Position numbers and translations under genes: made by a program. DNA of 64,000 nucleotides, taken from assembly GCA_003342895.1 (NCBI GenBank), contig PTFA01000042.1, positions 2,906,716-2,970,715 of the forward strand, in the 5' to 3' direction. This stretch comes from Casuarius casuarius (lineage: Eukaryota; Chordata; Aves; Casuariiformes; Casuariidae). Positions 24,361 through 37,776 of the stretch are shown piece after piece (position 1 is the first letter of the stretch; each line of letters opens with the position of its first letter). The notes beneath the pieces were generated by a model, which saw only the letters and a program-made list of their open reading frames with translations, did no database searches and had not been told where the DNA came from.

Positions 24361-24405
24361 GTATGTGTAGCATTAACACAGAAACTAAAGAAGACCAGTC
24401 GAGAG
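24361..24405 (+). other. Candidate 45-nt internal exon, plus strand
   Basis: The pyrimidine tract acttttttcctctcccag ends at 24360 and a consensus donor, GAG/gtaagt, starts at 24406, leaving exactly 45 nt. The segment is open in two frames. In phase 0 it reads VCVALTQKLKKTSRE, a symmetric 15-residue cassette. Entering in phase 2 it reads MCSINTETKEDQSR with a split final codon. The remaining frame has an immediate stop. Both splice sites are close to textbook, and small symmetric exons are common alternative cassettes in long vertebrate genes. I recognise neither peptide. It lies on the opposite strand to the candidate at 17801-17846, so the two cannot belong to one transcript. Confidence 0.4.
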
Positions 24406-27400
24406 GTAAGTTAACAGTCCTGTGGAATCGTTTTCCCTGCCAAGCTCCAGGAAGCTGCTCTCTCTGAACACCTTTGCCGTATCACATACTGGGATGATGT
24501 TCCCCTCATCCACCTACAGAAACATTCTCTGTGCCCAGTTCTGTCCTCTTCCCTGCGGAAACCATGCCTGGCCACTTCTGTGGCACTCTTCCCGTCATCA
24601 GCATCATTAAATGACTCACCATCACTTCATAAATTAATAGGCCCACATGGGAAAAGGGAGGGGAAGAAAAGTTGTTGAGAGCAATAAAGAATGTCAGCGG
24701 TTGGGAGATAAGAATTGAACCCAGGAGGCCTCGCATCTGCAAATACAGTCCCTTTTCAGAGGCTGCAAAAAGATCTAGCTTTGACAAGTTACACCTTTTG
24801 AGAGGTTTAATTTAGTTTGTCAAATATATATGTGTATATATATGTATATATAGTTTTAGAAGCATGTATTTTAATAATATGCAAGTGATAGGAAAAAACA
24901 ATTCCTCCTCACTTCTGAATTTCATTTCTGTAGATTGACTCAAGCATCTTCTGCAGATTATAACTCTAAATCATTTTGCACATGAAATTCCTTTGTGAAA
25001 GGAGAATATTTTTCTGTTGGTGACATAAATTACATCCATTTCAAGTATCTTTATAAAGACTTCTTAGTACTAATAATGTTTCATTTTAAGAAAGCATAGG
25101 GACTAGTTTTAAAGTAGATGAAGTCATTATCAGCTCCGAATTTGAATGTAAAATTTTTCAGAGAGTTAGGCATTAGGCTCCTTTGCTGTAATTTCTGTTT
25201 GGTTTTGAGTTCATTATAAAATGCTGCCAGGGTCATATGCAATATTCAGGGCTTCAGCCAGAGTCAGACTCCAGACACTCTTATATTTCAAGACTGTGGT
25301 CATCTAATTTAAACATATTTAAAACTTCTCTTTCTTGGTTTGGAGTAGAAAAGTGGAAAAACTTTCACAGAACTAAGACCATTTTGCTCCTAGTAAGAAT
25401 ATGTCCTTTGCAATTTAGTATATATTCTTCATGTAGACTGACTTCAAACCTTTAAGTAATTTGTCTTAACTTTCCTGGTTGCCCTTGTTCAGCTGAATAC
25501 TGCAATAAACACAACGTTCAGACCAACAATCAAGTTGTTTTCTTTGTACATCACTTTATGGCTGAAAGGATGCATTTCTAGAGGCTGTTTCTGAAATTAT
25601 TGCATAGGAAGGTTCCTTCTAACGTCCACAACTTTCAAATAAACAGTCTCCTTTATAGGTACCCAAATAATCACAGTGCTACTCTGGTTATCATATATCA
25701 GCAAATGCTTTGCATGTGTGACTAGAAGAGGCAGGGTAAAAGAGATGGGGAAAACAATTACTCTAGTACATTTTAATACTCAGATTTTGACATAGGAAAA
25801 CATTAAGAAACCTTCCACAATTGAAACAGCCCACTGGCAGGTTCAAGGAGTGTGCAGGGCAAATGGCACTTAAGTGAAATGGTTTATCAGACTTGATCTT
25901 TTGGGAAACAAAGTACTTATGTTTTGTCTCTGCACATGCCTAGCTTGATCGGATATCAGTCTACTGTAATGTCATTAGCATTATTAATAATACATTCATG
26001 CAAAGCTATGGAGGAAATCTCTGCTTTTCCAGGCACGTTGCTGTGTATGGGACTTGGGACCCTGGAATTTATCCTCATTCTCTGTGTCTGTGGCTGGTGG
26101 CTAACAGCCCAGATGGGGCCAGCTGACACGAGCCCAGAAGCTGCATCTGCCTGCAAGAGCTACATCGCGAGAGCAGCAGCCCATCCGCAGTTCACCGCAC
26201 AAGCTGGCTCGACTCCACTCTCATCTCCCACCATCTATGGTGGGGTGGGCTGATGCAAGAAGTCCTGCGTCTTCATGTGGCAGGGAAGCTGAACTGGCTG
26301 ACCATCTCCCTGCAGCTCCTCTGAGCCAGGGAATCCAGCTCTGGGAGATGCGCTTCCCACGCCCAACCTGAGAGACAGCAGGTCTCTTTTAATACCCCTG
26401 TTTTACATTGCACACTGAGCCAAAAATCACGGCTCAGGTTGGAGGCCGATCACTGTTTATCACCAGCTGGCACCCTCCTGCCAAGCAGGCAGTGGCCGGT
26501 GGTTGGCACCACGTTTCCAGTTCTAATTCCAGAGTACTTTAGTGCTCATAGGAAATTCTTCATAACATTCCCTTTGCTCTGATATTCAATTAGCTTTCAA
26601 ATGAGTGAAGAGCCTGGATGAGCAGAGATGGCCATTTTACCAAGTACTGTACCATCACAAAGAGTTCACAGACAGCTGTTTCAAAGTAATTGAAGTCATA
26701 ATGTGCAGAAAAATGACTTTTCTAATGGTTGCCTTGAAGATTTATTTTTTTTAATGTAATTAAAAAGTAGATTTAGAAATATGCTCGGCAACCCAAAAGA
26801 TTAAATATTAATATGGTGCATAATTAATAAATGATACATCTCTTGATTACTAATGGGTTATTGACTCTAAAAGCCTAACATGGAATATTAGGGCAAACAA
26901 AGGCTTTGGGGGAATATCTCTAAGTTTCCAGGATGAAGCTGCATCTTTGTCCTTCTAAAAAGTTGCACACCTTTTTCAGCGCTCTCCAAACCACTGGAAA
27001 ATAGCATTGAAAAGTTAAACTGTAAAGTTCAATTATTATAACGGTTTTATAAAGTTGTGTTCTTACTACTTATTTTGCAATGGAGTCCTGCTCTACAAGT
27101 TCTTCTACCAATCAAAATTCTGCCAAAAAAGGCATTTTGTCTTAGAATAGAAATTCATCACATTACCAATATTGCTGTCACCTTATTCCTTTCAAAAATA
27201 TTACAATGCTTTGCTGAAGTCAGATATAAGCTCTAGTATTCTATTGCCTCTGAAATAAAGAGAAATTGAGAGAGTCATGAAATATCATCAAACTTTTTGA
27301 TACCAATCAAACTTTCAAACAATCAAAGTTTAGCAGTTTTGGAAGATTACACTTATTTTCACAAGAAATTACAACAGAATGATAGAAGCATTAATGATTC

Positions 27401-28998
27401 TGTGTTGTTAAAATTGCAGGGACTGGAGACAATACAGAATTATGGATTTTATGACACCGGTCGATTCATTTGTCTTGTCTATTTCAAGCACGAAACTTGT
27501 TCCAGGATGGTCACTAGGTGAAACGGTGCTGCCAGCTGACCTTCCTTGTACCCCTAAATCTGAGGAGGTATAGTTTAGTTTGGAAGATTCCCTTTGTAAC
27601 AGAAGATATTGAGAATTAATGGAAATCTAAGCAAGCATTATAACCCAGCACTTTTATCCCATTTGTACTCAGAAAGAGAGTCCAGTTGAAGCTAACGATG
27701 TCTTCCAGCTCAACAGCATGTTTTGCTTAAAAGAACAAGAACAGCTGTAGTTCATAATCATTAAAATCTCAGTGTTCATATTCAAAAATGCCAAAACAGA
27801 GATTTGTCTGTTCTCTAAAGATGGCTCCCTGCTGCAGAGGAGCCCTAGACATGAGAGGCAGTTTCATGTCCGCACACTGCTGCAGGTTTCCTGCGTGACC
27901 TGGGGCAAGAAGGCAGAAGCCAGAGGGTTTTTCTGGAGCCCAACAGCTTCCAGGAGGGACCTGAGAGCCCAGGCCAGGCCTGGGCACCTGTGTCCATCTC
28001 ATGATGGCAGTGACCCCCCAGGGGTGCTTGGCCTTACTACTGCCTACCCAGCCATCCCAGCTTATCAAATTCAAATTTAATCCTTGTTAGGGATGATTAC
28101 ATACTCATCTCTGCTTAGGGCCCATTAACTTCAATTAGATTAAGAACCCTTTTATTTAGCTTTTTTTTTTTTTTTACCGTTACTTCTTACCTGGCTCAGA
28201 TTTAAATACATCATGTAAAAAGACAAAACTCTCTTTTAATAATTCACAGAGTTTTTGAGATGGATTTCAAAGCACTATTATGCAAGCATGTATATATATA
28301 ATAATGCATAAATAAATAAAACACATCATTGCCTAAAAAACACAAGTGTCTAAATACAAAAAGGTAAAAAGAGCCTAAAATGAAATTCTCCGTCACAATG
28401 AACAGATTAAAATTGCTTCCATGGTATTCTTAGCTGAGGAGGCTTTTAGATAAAACTCCTGACCATACTGATATGCTATTAATACTCAGTTTAACCCACA
28501 ACTAAAAAATTCATTGTCCTTTAAATGTTTGATATATACAGTACTATTATCACTTCAAGAAGCAACATGCACAAAATCTGTCCTTTCAATTCATTCTTTC
28601 CTATGACAGGCTCAAGTCTTTCATTGAAAGCACTAGGACTCCACTTACAGTCTGTGCTACTTAGGAATAGAAAAATTACCCTTTGGAAGTTGGAGCAGGT
28701 GAAATAACTAAGAAAAGTCAGTTTTCAGATCAGGTCTTTCACTCTCAGATTTTTTGTGTTTACCCACTGAAGGATCATTCCTGAAAAGACATGGTGCTTG
28801 CCTACCAGCTAGATGTGTGGCAGAATGTAAATTGCATGCTTTGCTGGCAGCATTAATTTATGACTGATAGCAAGTGCCTAGATCTAACAGGTTACTTATG
28901 CCAGGAGAGTGCTGGGCCACACTCATCTCCTAGATTTTTAAATTATCAGGCCTTGACAAAATAGCAAAGATGATGAACTACCTTACACTCTTTTGCAC
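24406..28998. other. Non-coding DNA with simple repeats
   Basis: No gene recognised. Simple sequence includes a TA/TG run at 24823-24852, a T15 run at 28161-28175, and TATA followed by AAAT units at 28291-28320. GC-richer patches lie at about 26090-26520 and 27820-28060. The first contains cccaccat-ct-atggtggg, a perfect 8-bp stem (26227-26244). ORFs of about 100 codons in these patches show no known domain. Confidence 0.55.
26751..26870. promoter_or_regulatory. Candidate AT-rich cis-regulatory element (speculative)
   Basis: Contains two TAATTA cores (26757-26762 and 26821-26826), taaatattaatatgg, and cttgattactaatggg within about 120 bp, without low-complexity repetition. Clusters of homeodomain-type sites like this occur in conserved enhancers of developmental genes. 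The evidence here is motif density only; cross-species conservation would be required. Confidence 0.15.
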
Positions 28999-29017
28999 AA
29001 AAAAAAAAAAAAAAAAA
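28999..29017 (+). repeat. A19 homopolymer
   Basis: Nineteen consecutive A residues after ttttgcac. Upstream sequence shows no recognisable retrotransposed gene or SINE body, and no flanking duplication was evident, so this is more likely a simple homopolymer than a retroposon tail. Confidence 0.9.
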
Positions 29018-32000
29018 GGACGCAAATTTTAACTATTCCTATATAAATGTGGTAGGTCTAATGAAACAGACCAAAAGAGAAGCTTTATACATTAGGTTGC
29101 ATCAATTTTGTGTTTCAAAGACATTTTAGAAACTAAATGAAAAAAATGTTCTGTGCTGTTATGCTAGGAATACACAGGAGCTAAACCTGTTTCTGTGGAC
29201 TCTATGTCATGATTTGCTTTGAAAGTAGTATTGATTAAAAAGGGGTATATCTATAAGTATTTGATATATTACAATGAAATTCTACTATAATTAATGAACA
29301 GCAGGAATATTTATTTCTGAGTGTCTATGTGAAACATCTCACATATGACTTCAAACACAGAGAGAGACTTGATATGGATTGAATCCTATTTTGGGTAAAT
29401 CTGCTTGACTTTCATAATATTCACCTTGCAGAATACAGAGTAAGTACAGCACCACATTTCCATGACTATTTATTTTTATACTTTATTTCCATACTTATTC
29501 ATACTCATTCTTCAAATTAGTGTTATAATACCTGATAGTTGGCATTAAAGCCAAATCTTGCTTAGGAGTGTACTTGGGGCCTGGCTTGCTACCTGCCACA
29601 GGTTTGTATTTCCTTCGCAGATCACAGGGGATGAAGGGCACCATCATGCAAGGCTGGCAGCATAAGCCACTGAGGTAGATGGGCAGCCTTGGATCTCATC
29701 ACCAACAGAAAGCCAAAACAACTCTATGAGAGATCACATTCAGATTTTCCTGGGTGGAACACACATCTTGCCTAAAGGGGCTGCCGCCAGACATAGCACA
29801 AGCAGTTTTAAGTACCTATGGAAAAAATTAGCTTTCATTCCTTGGTGCATTCACCTTATCTCTCTGCTTTTTAGTCTTGGGATGGCAAATCCAGTTTTTC
29901 ATTGCCATAGATACACACCAGTACCAGCCATTGAGCAAGCCGCAGCTCTAACTTTACAGCACGAATTCACCACCGGTTTTGCCACTGTATCCTTCATTCC
30001 TCAGCCACAGTTTTGTGTCAAGATGCTCTTATCCCTGAAGAGGATGGCAGAGAAGAGCAATTCCAATGTCTACCCCAACCATGTTTGGCCTATTGAGTTA
30101 CAAAAAATACGTTTTATTATTAAACCATTATATTGAACAGCTGCATTTTATCCTGAAGAACAGTTTTGAGGGAGCTGCATTTTGAGTGGCCTCTGGCTTT
30201 TCTACCATGTATGGAAAACTCAGAGCAGGGAATTGGCTCTGACTCCCAAGCTGGCAAAAGAGGAATACTTCCCATCTCAAGGGAGGGCTCTGACCAGTCT
30301 TCTTTTTTATAATTCTGCCAGCATTCTAGCCACAAGACGGCAGAGTCTGCTGCAGTAAGACCACTTTCCTTTACTCCTTCAGCAAGGTAGCAATGCTGCA
30401 GGGACAGACCAGCCAAAAAACAAATAGTGTAAGCAGAAAAGGGCAGATTATGTAGAAAATGTTGCAAATATAATAATAAGAAAATAATCCCTTGGGACTC
30501 TCAGGGTATATAACAATAAAACAAGACAAGCATGTGCTGGAAATTAAATCTCTCAGCTGTATTGATTGCTAATGGCCTTTTTTTAAATTTCAACCTTATT
30601 TACTATGTAGAGATAAGAGCTGACTCTGAGCACTTTGCCTGATTCAGAACCTCATATAAGAAATCTAAAGATCACTCAAATTAAGAGGAGATCACTAACT
30701 ACTCCCCTGAGTTATGCAGAAGAATATTTTATTTGCCCCCATTAGAGCAAAAGAATAGCACAGAACAGTTTCAGTCCAATCAGAGATAGCATTCAACAAA
30801 AGGTGGCAGCTGCTTTTGTTTTTCTTAAGGAGCATGGAAAAATACGTTTGTTTCCATTAGTACTACACTTTCCTCTGTTGGTTTTTCTGTTGTTTTATTA
30901 TTGTCATTCTGCAAATTCTAGAGCTATCCAGCAAAAAACCCTCTAAAGGTAAAATAATCTTTTTCCTTTTACCTGTTTCAAAAGATAGCAAGCTATTTGT
31001 TCACATTTGAATGAAGCAAGTTTCTGGCAGAGTAAGAATGTCCTGAATCTTAAAACACAAAGCAACGTTTTTGAGCAGAAGAATACAATATTCACTCTCT
31101 TTCTAAACAGGCTACGTATGTCCTGTAAGATGAACTGCACAGTGGAAGGTACTGACAGAACATCTGACTAACCAGCACTGATTGAAGGCTTGTATTAACT
31201 ATATTTTAGTTTCATATTCCCTATGTGACTTGGCATCACAAATATAGCTGTCATAGATAGCAATAGAGCAAGAAGTGGCTGTTATTTCATTATTTTGAAC
31301 TTTCCCAGCAGGATTCACCACTCTGGCTTTTTTGAGCAACTTGTGGTTTGGAGCATGCAGGCAGTATGCATTATGTACTAGCTTGCATATTTCTACCTTA
31401 AATAGGTGGTGTAACTCTAAAAGACTGAGTAGACCTGTTTGCAAAATATGAGTCACTTCAAACCTCAGCACGAAACCTCAAACCAAACTTTAAGATTAGA
31501 ACTGGTTCAGAAAAGTACTTCTGTCTTCCATCTCTGTGGAGAATGGGGTTTATGGAAGGAGGCCAGCACCTTGATACTGGATAAAAAAAACTTGCATTTT
31601 TTTTCTTCGTGCAGTATGACAGAACATGACTCAAAAGCAGACTGAAAAAGAAACATGGAAAACACTCTTCTGGAAGAGATGGGTGTTATTGGCATGGAGG
31701 GGTCTGAAGGGATGGAGGAAAGGCCTCAAAATCAAAAGATAAGTACATCCAACGAGTTTTGTCTGAGGAAAGTTGTGAAGCCCCCTACTGTGAATAGCCT
31801 GATTTTCCCAGAGCTGGGGGGACAGAAGGATCCAGGCAGGACAATGTAGTGCTGCCCAAGCTTTCCTTCCTCAACCCCATCAGCCCGCCACCCAGGCACC
31901 TGTGGCAGGGCCACTAGTGCAGCAACTTGTAGGATCTCAGCACAGGCAAGTGATCTCTGCAGGACTGAAGCAGGCATGGAGGAAAATCTGCAGCCCAGAC

Positions 32001-33826
32001 TCTGCGAACAACCCTGGTAAACAACTAAGGTGCCAGTCAAGATGACTGTAGCTGATTCAAAACCTCTGGAAGCTAATGAGAACCTTAAGTGGGCTGGGGA
32101 AATCAGATTTGCTCAGTTTTAAGCATGTCCTAAAATTCAGTGTTTTTCAAATCTCACTGCCACTATTATGAAGTAAAGAGAGACTGGCTGATTCTCACAT
32201 CTGGAAATAGCTTCAACTATGTTCTGGAGCATACTGAGACTTTTTATAGAGATGGTCCTTCTGCTCAGGTTCTGCACTCACTTAAAAAAATGCTTTTGAA
32301 TCAGAATCATCACTCTCGTCTTCAGCATCTTAGTTACTGCAGAGGAAGTGCCAGTCTCAAATCCTTCCAGTACACTGGAAAAATTCTCCCTGGGTGAATC
32401 GATGAAGGCTAAATGCTTTTTCTAAAAAGAGTCTCATAACTAAGTATTTTCCACCATGTTGAGAGTTTCAAGGCACAGAGAATGTAATCCAGCAGGGTTG
32501 TGAAATAAAGGCAGCAAAAATGCAGATTTGTCCAAGTTGCTTAAAGATTTTTGGTTTGATCTTTTTAGTATTCTTCATCTGATAGGTTGCAGAAAGCAAT
32601 GCTAGATATCCAACTGTGTTAATTGACTTCCTGTTCCTAGAGACTTATTCACAAGGAGAAGAAGGGGGAAAGGAGGGAGAAAGAAATCCTTTTTATAGCA
32701 TTTTCAACATGTCTAGAAATATTTTAAGGAAAATATAAAGGAAAACAAAACCTTCTCTGGCCTTACTTAACACACACGTTCAAGCAGAACCCGTACCAAT
32801 GGCTATAAATACTTGTTTGTACTCAAAGGCGGCAAAAATACTATTTGAAGAGAACTCCTCAGAAAAAAAAACAACACTTTTTTGTGTTCTACCACAGATA
32901 CAAAGCTTTCCTCCATGCCTTTACCTGGCAGAGGTTTCAAGAAGACAGTAGACTAAATTGTCTTCTGCAGGATAGCTCTGTAGAAAATAAATGATTCCTT
33001 CCAAAGCGGCTGGCAGGATTGCAGTATCATTTCTCAAGCACCTCCCAATTTGGTAGGTCCTGAAACAGCTATTAGACATTTCAGCCCAACAGCCTGAAGT
33101 GATCAGCAGTTTCTCCACAGGCACAAAGTGGACTTTAGTCAGAGTTTGAAGAGACTGGCCAGCCAGGTCTACCGATTCCATGCCACCACACCATACCTGC
33201 TCTAATGCAGTCTCAATATACACTTCACTCATTCACACAACTGTGCTCACAATACATGATTTAAAGAAGTCTAAAAAAAAGAAATCTTGAAATCAAGGAG
33301 GTAAAATCCTGCAAGACTTTAGCTTGAAGCAGGAATGGCATCACAGCCCACACCAGTAATAACATAAAGAAACTGAGGAACTCTTGTATTGCTGAGCCAC
33401 AATTACCCTGAGACACGCAGGAATGAAATGCAGCAGAAGCAGTTCTTTAACTAGCCATGACTGTCATCGACTGCCTGTTGTCTGTCTGTGTAAGCAGAGG
33501 GATGGTGAAGTTCCTTCTGTAAAACAGCATGAGTAACCACCCGGCATAAAAGAAGACAGGGCTCAGTTTTCAGATCAGACAGGAAACATTTTACAGAGTG
33601 TCCAGGGTTTGCAATCACTACTGGTTAAAGAGGCAGAAGTTGTAGGAACATGTTGCCATCTGTATAAGTGAACATCCTGAAGTATTTACTAAATGAGTAT
33701 AGATTTTGCATATGATAGACCAGATGCAGCTCTCCTTAAAACTTGCACTACCTCCCCTCCCCCCCACACACACCTCCGAGTGCTGGGATATTTTCTTTTA
33801 GATCAAAGAAAATGGTCCATTTGACC
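29018..33826. other. Non-coding DNA, no gene recognised
   Basis: Unique sequence with scattered ORFs. The longest, plus 29726-30136 (136 codons), has an internal hydrophobic run but no family resemblance and no splice or promoter support. A donor-like CAG/gtaaag on the minus strand near 32930 has no clear acceptor behind it. Confidence 0.55.
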
Positions 33827-33854
33827 TTTTTTTTTTTTGGCAAAAAAAAAAAAA
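33827..33854. repeat. T12-GGC-A13 self-complementary tract
   Basis: Twelve T residues (33827-33838), ggc, then thirteen A residues (33842-33854), flanked by cc on both sides. The run can fold into a 12-bp A-T hairpin with a 3-nt loop. Such tracts are slippage-prone, so the run lengths may also carry sequencing error. Confidence 0.9.
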
Positions 33855-36800
33855 CCTTTTTGAATTGCCTGGAAAACTTCCTATTAGATCAGCTCATTTG
33901 TTTTTTTCCCCAGACCAATCAGCAAACTAAAAAAAAATCCATCACTGGTACAACTCTACCACGTTTTCAGTTCCCCTATGCACTCAGCCGTGTTGTGTTT
34001 ATCTTCCCTTCACGAGATGCAGGGGTGGTACCAGAACACAGCCTTTCTTGGATCCTGGGGACACGCAAAACACAGTTTTCCCGCTTACACTTTCACATTA
34101 CCGCATAATCCCTCAGTAATTATCACACAGTACTTTCCCATCCTGTCTATGCCCATTTTATTTAATAGCCTTTGGTTTTTAACAGCAGCTGAACACCTGA
34201 CAGTACATTGAAAGCACAGTCTTGACATTTTTTCTCCTTTCAAGGTTTCACTGATACGGCACAGCCTTGCACTTCCAGGCAGCATTTGTGCCCTTCTCCC
34301 CTCACCCAGGCAGCACATAGCAGCCGTTGTACCACATCCACCACTTCTGGCCAACACAGGCATTCGGAGACGCACTCCAGTGCTGAGCCCAAGGCCTGTC
34401 CGTGTTGAACACTTGTATACGGTAGGGCCATACAGGAGTCTCCTTACCCTTTTACCCCATATCACTTATAGCTGAACCTCACTGACCTAGATGTGAAAAC
34501 ACCTCACCAACTTAAAAAGACTGGCACATCTTTCTTAGTGCCCTGTAGGAACTGGATCCAATATATAGGCTGAACTCAGTCCTTAACTTTAATCAAATTA
34601 GTCACATCAATGTCTTTTTACCACGTATCATCATTCGCTACAAAGTCAGTCTTCCTCTGAAAGGAAGAGCAGGGAAGCAATTATGACGCTCTTTGCTCTT
34701 CTTGTTAATCTCAGAATGACACCAAAAGGCCAAGAGAAGAAATGCAGGCAGGGCATGTGTATTAAGCTCTTTCAAAAAGACAGCACCCAGTTAGAGGAGA
34801 AATGCTTTGGTTTAGTTCTGCTGGCTCAGCACACATCATCCAAGACTGCTCTGCAGACTTGGTTAGTCTGCGAACCAGCAAAGAGCAAAATAAACAGTTC
34901 CATGTGCATAACTGGGGAAGAAAATTAATTTAGCCTCTCCTTAAAATTTGAGTCAAAAGAGCCTGAGTTTCAGAGAATTTCTAGTTTTAGCATTTTCAGA
35001 TGTATAAGCCTGTAACAGAAGAATCAAAGGGAACAGTCAAAATAGAGCACATTTAGCAAAGTGAAAACTGATGTGACAGCAGCAAAAAGGAGGAAAGAGA
35101 AAATATTGTGAACAGTGCAGATTCCCCTTCAGAAAGCCAGAAAAACTCTTCAAATCCCCTTTTCAATGTATTATACATCCCTGCACATTTGGAGGGGGAG
35201 GGGGGAACCTAAAAATTCACATGATTGATAGAAATCAACCATCAAAATAGCTTGCAGGCTCCACAAACAAAAGCCATTAGCCTGAAGATGCCAAGCTATT
35301 TCGGACTCCATGGCTTGAAAAAAACCTCTCAAATTCCTCAAAACCTGCCCATCCCAGGAAACTGATCCTGCCAGCTACTGCCCTGAAGTGGTTTCTGGTT
35401 TGGACTGTACTGTGGGTTCCACAGATCTGAAAAAGGGAGATATAAGGGAACATGCCTGTGACCAGACTGAGCAAACCTAATCTGGAGGCATTTTGCTGCG
35501 GTGGTGTTTGAGTGCAGCGCAGAATCAGAGATGATCAAAGAAGACCCAGCCACCCACAGGATTCCCTCCATTAACTCTTCTCACTCACATGGAAATAATC
35601 CAAGGACTGAGCTATCAAGCCCCAGGGGACAAGTCTGTCAGAATATTTAGGATTCTGCTTTAGTAGCTAACGAAATACTAGAGTACACTAACCCACTAGA
35701 CAAGACTCATAACCAGGCTTCCTGCATGTCTACAAGTTACTGCCCACATGATAATATACTTATTTATTAACTCTCACAGTTCCTATCAGTATATGTGAAG
35801 CAACCTACCTTTGACCTAGAACACAGAGATTTCACTGAGAATTTCCCAATGACAAATGAGAGATGACGTCAAGTATAATACCTAAATAACCAGTACCCTT
35901 TCCTTTTACAGAGCACAAATTCTCCTCAGAGCTTTGACTCTAATCACTCCTGCTAAACTTTTCTGATGCTAAAGGAAGCCCTTAAATCGAAGAATGCAAA
36001 AGGAGGTAGGTGATGTTTGTTAGCACAGATGCTGGCACATAGCAGCTCAGGTTGCCTGAGCCCTGGCTTTAGCAGATATGCTTTCCTGAGGTGCTGCCTT
36101 GTCAGAAAGCAGGCAAGCAGGCAGTCTAAAATTATTTACTGGTGTGATGTAAGCTATGCTAATTGTGGGTTCTACTCAGAAAGAAAGGAGCTTGAAAGTA
36201 GGCAGGGTGTGGTTAAGCAAAGGCAGCTCCAGAGAGGGATTTTTTAAAAGTGAAGTAAGATGGTGAGGAAAACAGTAGAAAATTAAGCAGGAGATAACTT
36301 TTCAGCGTATTCTTTTCATTCCTGTGGCATAATACAAATTACATCCTTTATTTCTTAGTAATTTCTGTAGTTGTAGCTTCTTTGAGTTCCTCAAACTCAT
36401 AGAAGTGATATTTTTGATCATCCTCTGAAGCTCCCGTAACCTTCAAGTATCCCAGCTAAAGCACAAACATGTTACAGGAGAGCAAAGTCACTGGAAATGC
36501 AGAGCCCTGGTGTTGTGCCTGGTGTCTCTCATTGCAGCGCGGTCAAATAGTGCGAGAGTGCAGTGCTGCCACTCCTCTGGGCCAGACAATGCAGTCACTG
36601 CTCTGCATGGTGCAAGCTTTTGCCCCAAGCGGTCCCAAAACACTTGGATAAAACAAATTGTATTTTACTGTAGATAGAAATTTGCCTACTTAGTCTGTTA
36701 TGTTAGTGGTGGTGTTCAAATGCTACCCAGTGAATAAAGGTAGCCCAGATTAGCATAGAAAATAGGTTGATATTATACAATACTAAAGAGCAAGCAGTAG

Positions 36801-37744
36801 GTGTGGAGGGGGAAAAGAAGGAGGGGAATTAACACCAGTTTAAAGATGAGGCAGTTCTAAATTCAAAAGAAACTAAAGGTTAAGGTCTTAGCTTGGTTCA
36901 GTGTTATTTGATACCTACAGGAAATTAAACCACAGAAGCTCAGATCAAAAAACATTAATAAAAGCAAGGGAATTCAGAAGTTTGGAAAAGATGTTATGAT
37001 GCTTTAATGCCATTTTCCCAGTTACAGGGGGTTTCAGAACAGTGTGTCACATTGTGTACCATACTGTATAAGTTGCAAGGCTTAGTGAGCTGTGGATTTC
37101 AGCGTTATCACTGAATTTTCCCAGTTTGGCTGGCTTTAAGTCATATTAGAGTATTATTCACATACAGTCCTCATGCAGTTTAGTCTGAACAATACAGCGT
37201 ATAGACACTGCACCATCTGTTAAAAATTGTGGCAACTCTGTAGGGCACAGATGATAACGTTTGAAGTAGACATCCTTTGGTTTGGGCAAGGAGCTGTGGT
37301 GAGCAGCTTGCTGCCTTTGGTGGAAAATAAATGCTAAGTTGCTGGAACAAAGGAGAGAATATGTTTCCTTGGATAGCTGTTTTAGCTAACTGCCTTGCAT
37401 TGGCCAAAAGCACATTTCATGGTCTAACTCATAGCACAAACTTTATGAATTAGACAGATAAGCAGTCTGAACTGGCACAAATTAGGTTGTTTGTCTTAAA
37501 AATGCCTGTTCTGTAGCTTATAAGGCTTTAATCAATGTTTTCAATGAGGATAAGTGGAGCAAGAGGGCCACCTTTTCCACGTAGTGCTCTTTACAGTCTT
37601 GTGGGAAGCCCTGGTCTTGCTCTGCTGTGGGTCTGCTCCATGGCTGGCTTGTGAGTGCATAAAAGTGCATGAGCTTCATTCCACATGTGAGCCCTATTGC
37701 CCCTTTCCCACCACTTGAAATAAAGCTAAAAGTTTATATCATTG
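33855..37744. other. Non-coding DNA, no gene recognised
   Basis: No recognised gene or repeat family. Short ORFs overlap on both strands at 33978-34465 and 35277-35571. A minus-strand donor-like AAG/gtaggttg near 35815 would leave only a 7-nt exon after the nearest good acceptor and was not accepted. Confidence 0.55.
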
Positions 37745-37760
37745 TAAGGGCATGCCCTTA
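37745..37760. repeat. 16-bp perfect palindrome
   Basis: taagggcatgccctta is identical to its own reverse complement. It contains the inner palindrome gcatgc and lies 16 nt upstream of the hairpin at 37777-37809. A perfect 16-bp palindrome without a spacer is a plausible dimeric protein-binding site, but no factor is assigned. Confidence 0.9.
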
Positions 37761-37776
37761 GTGGAAATCTTTGTCA

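Noticed and set aside
28180..28260. Minus-strand CAG/gtaagaagt donor
   Set aside because: No credible acceptor or open segment was found upstream on that strand.
28999..29017. A19 run as a retroposon tail
   Set aside because: No retroposed body, poly(A) signal in the right place or target-site duplication is evident.
29590..29680. Acceptor ccttcgcag followed by gtagatg as an exon
   Set aside because: The donor is weak and only one nondescript frame is open.
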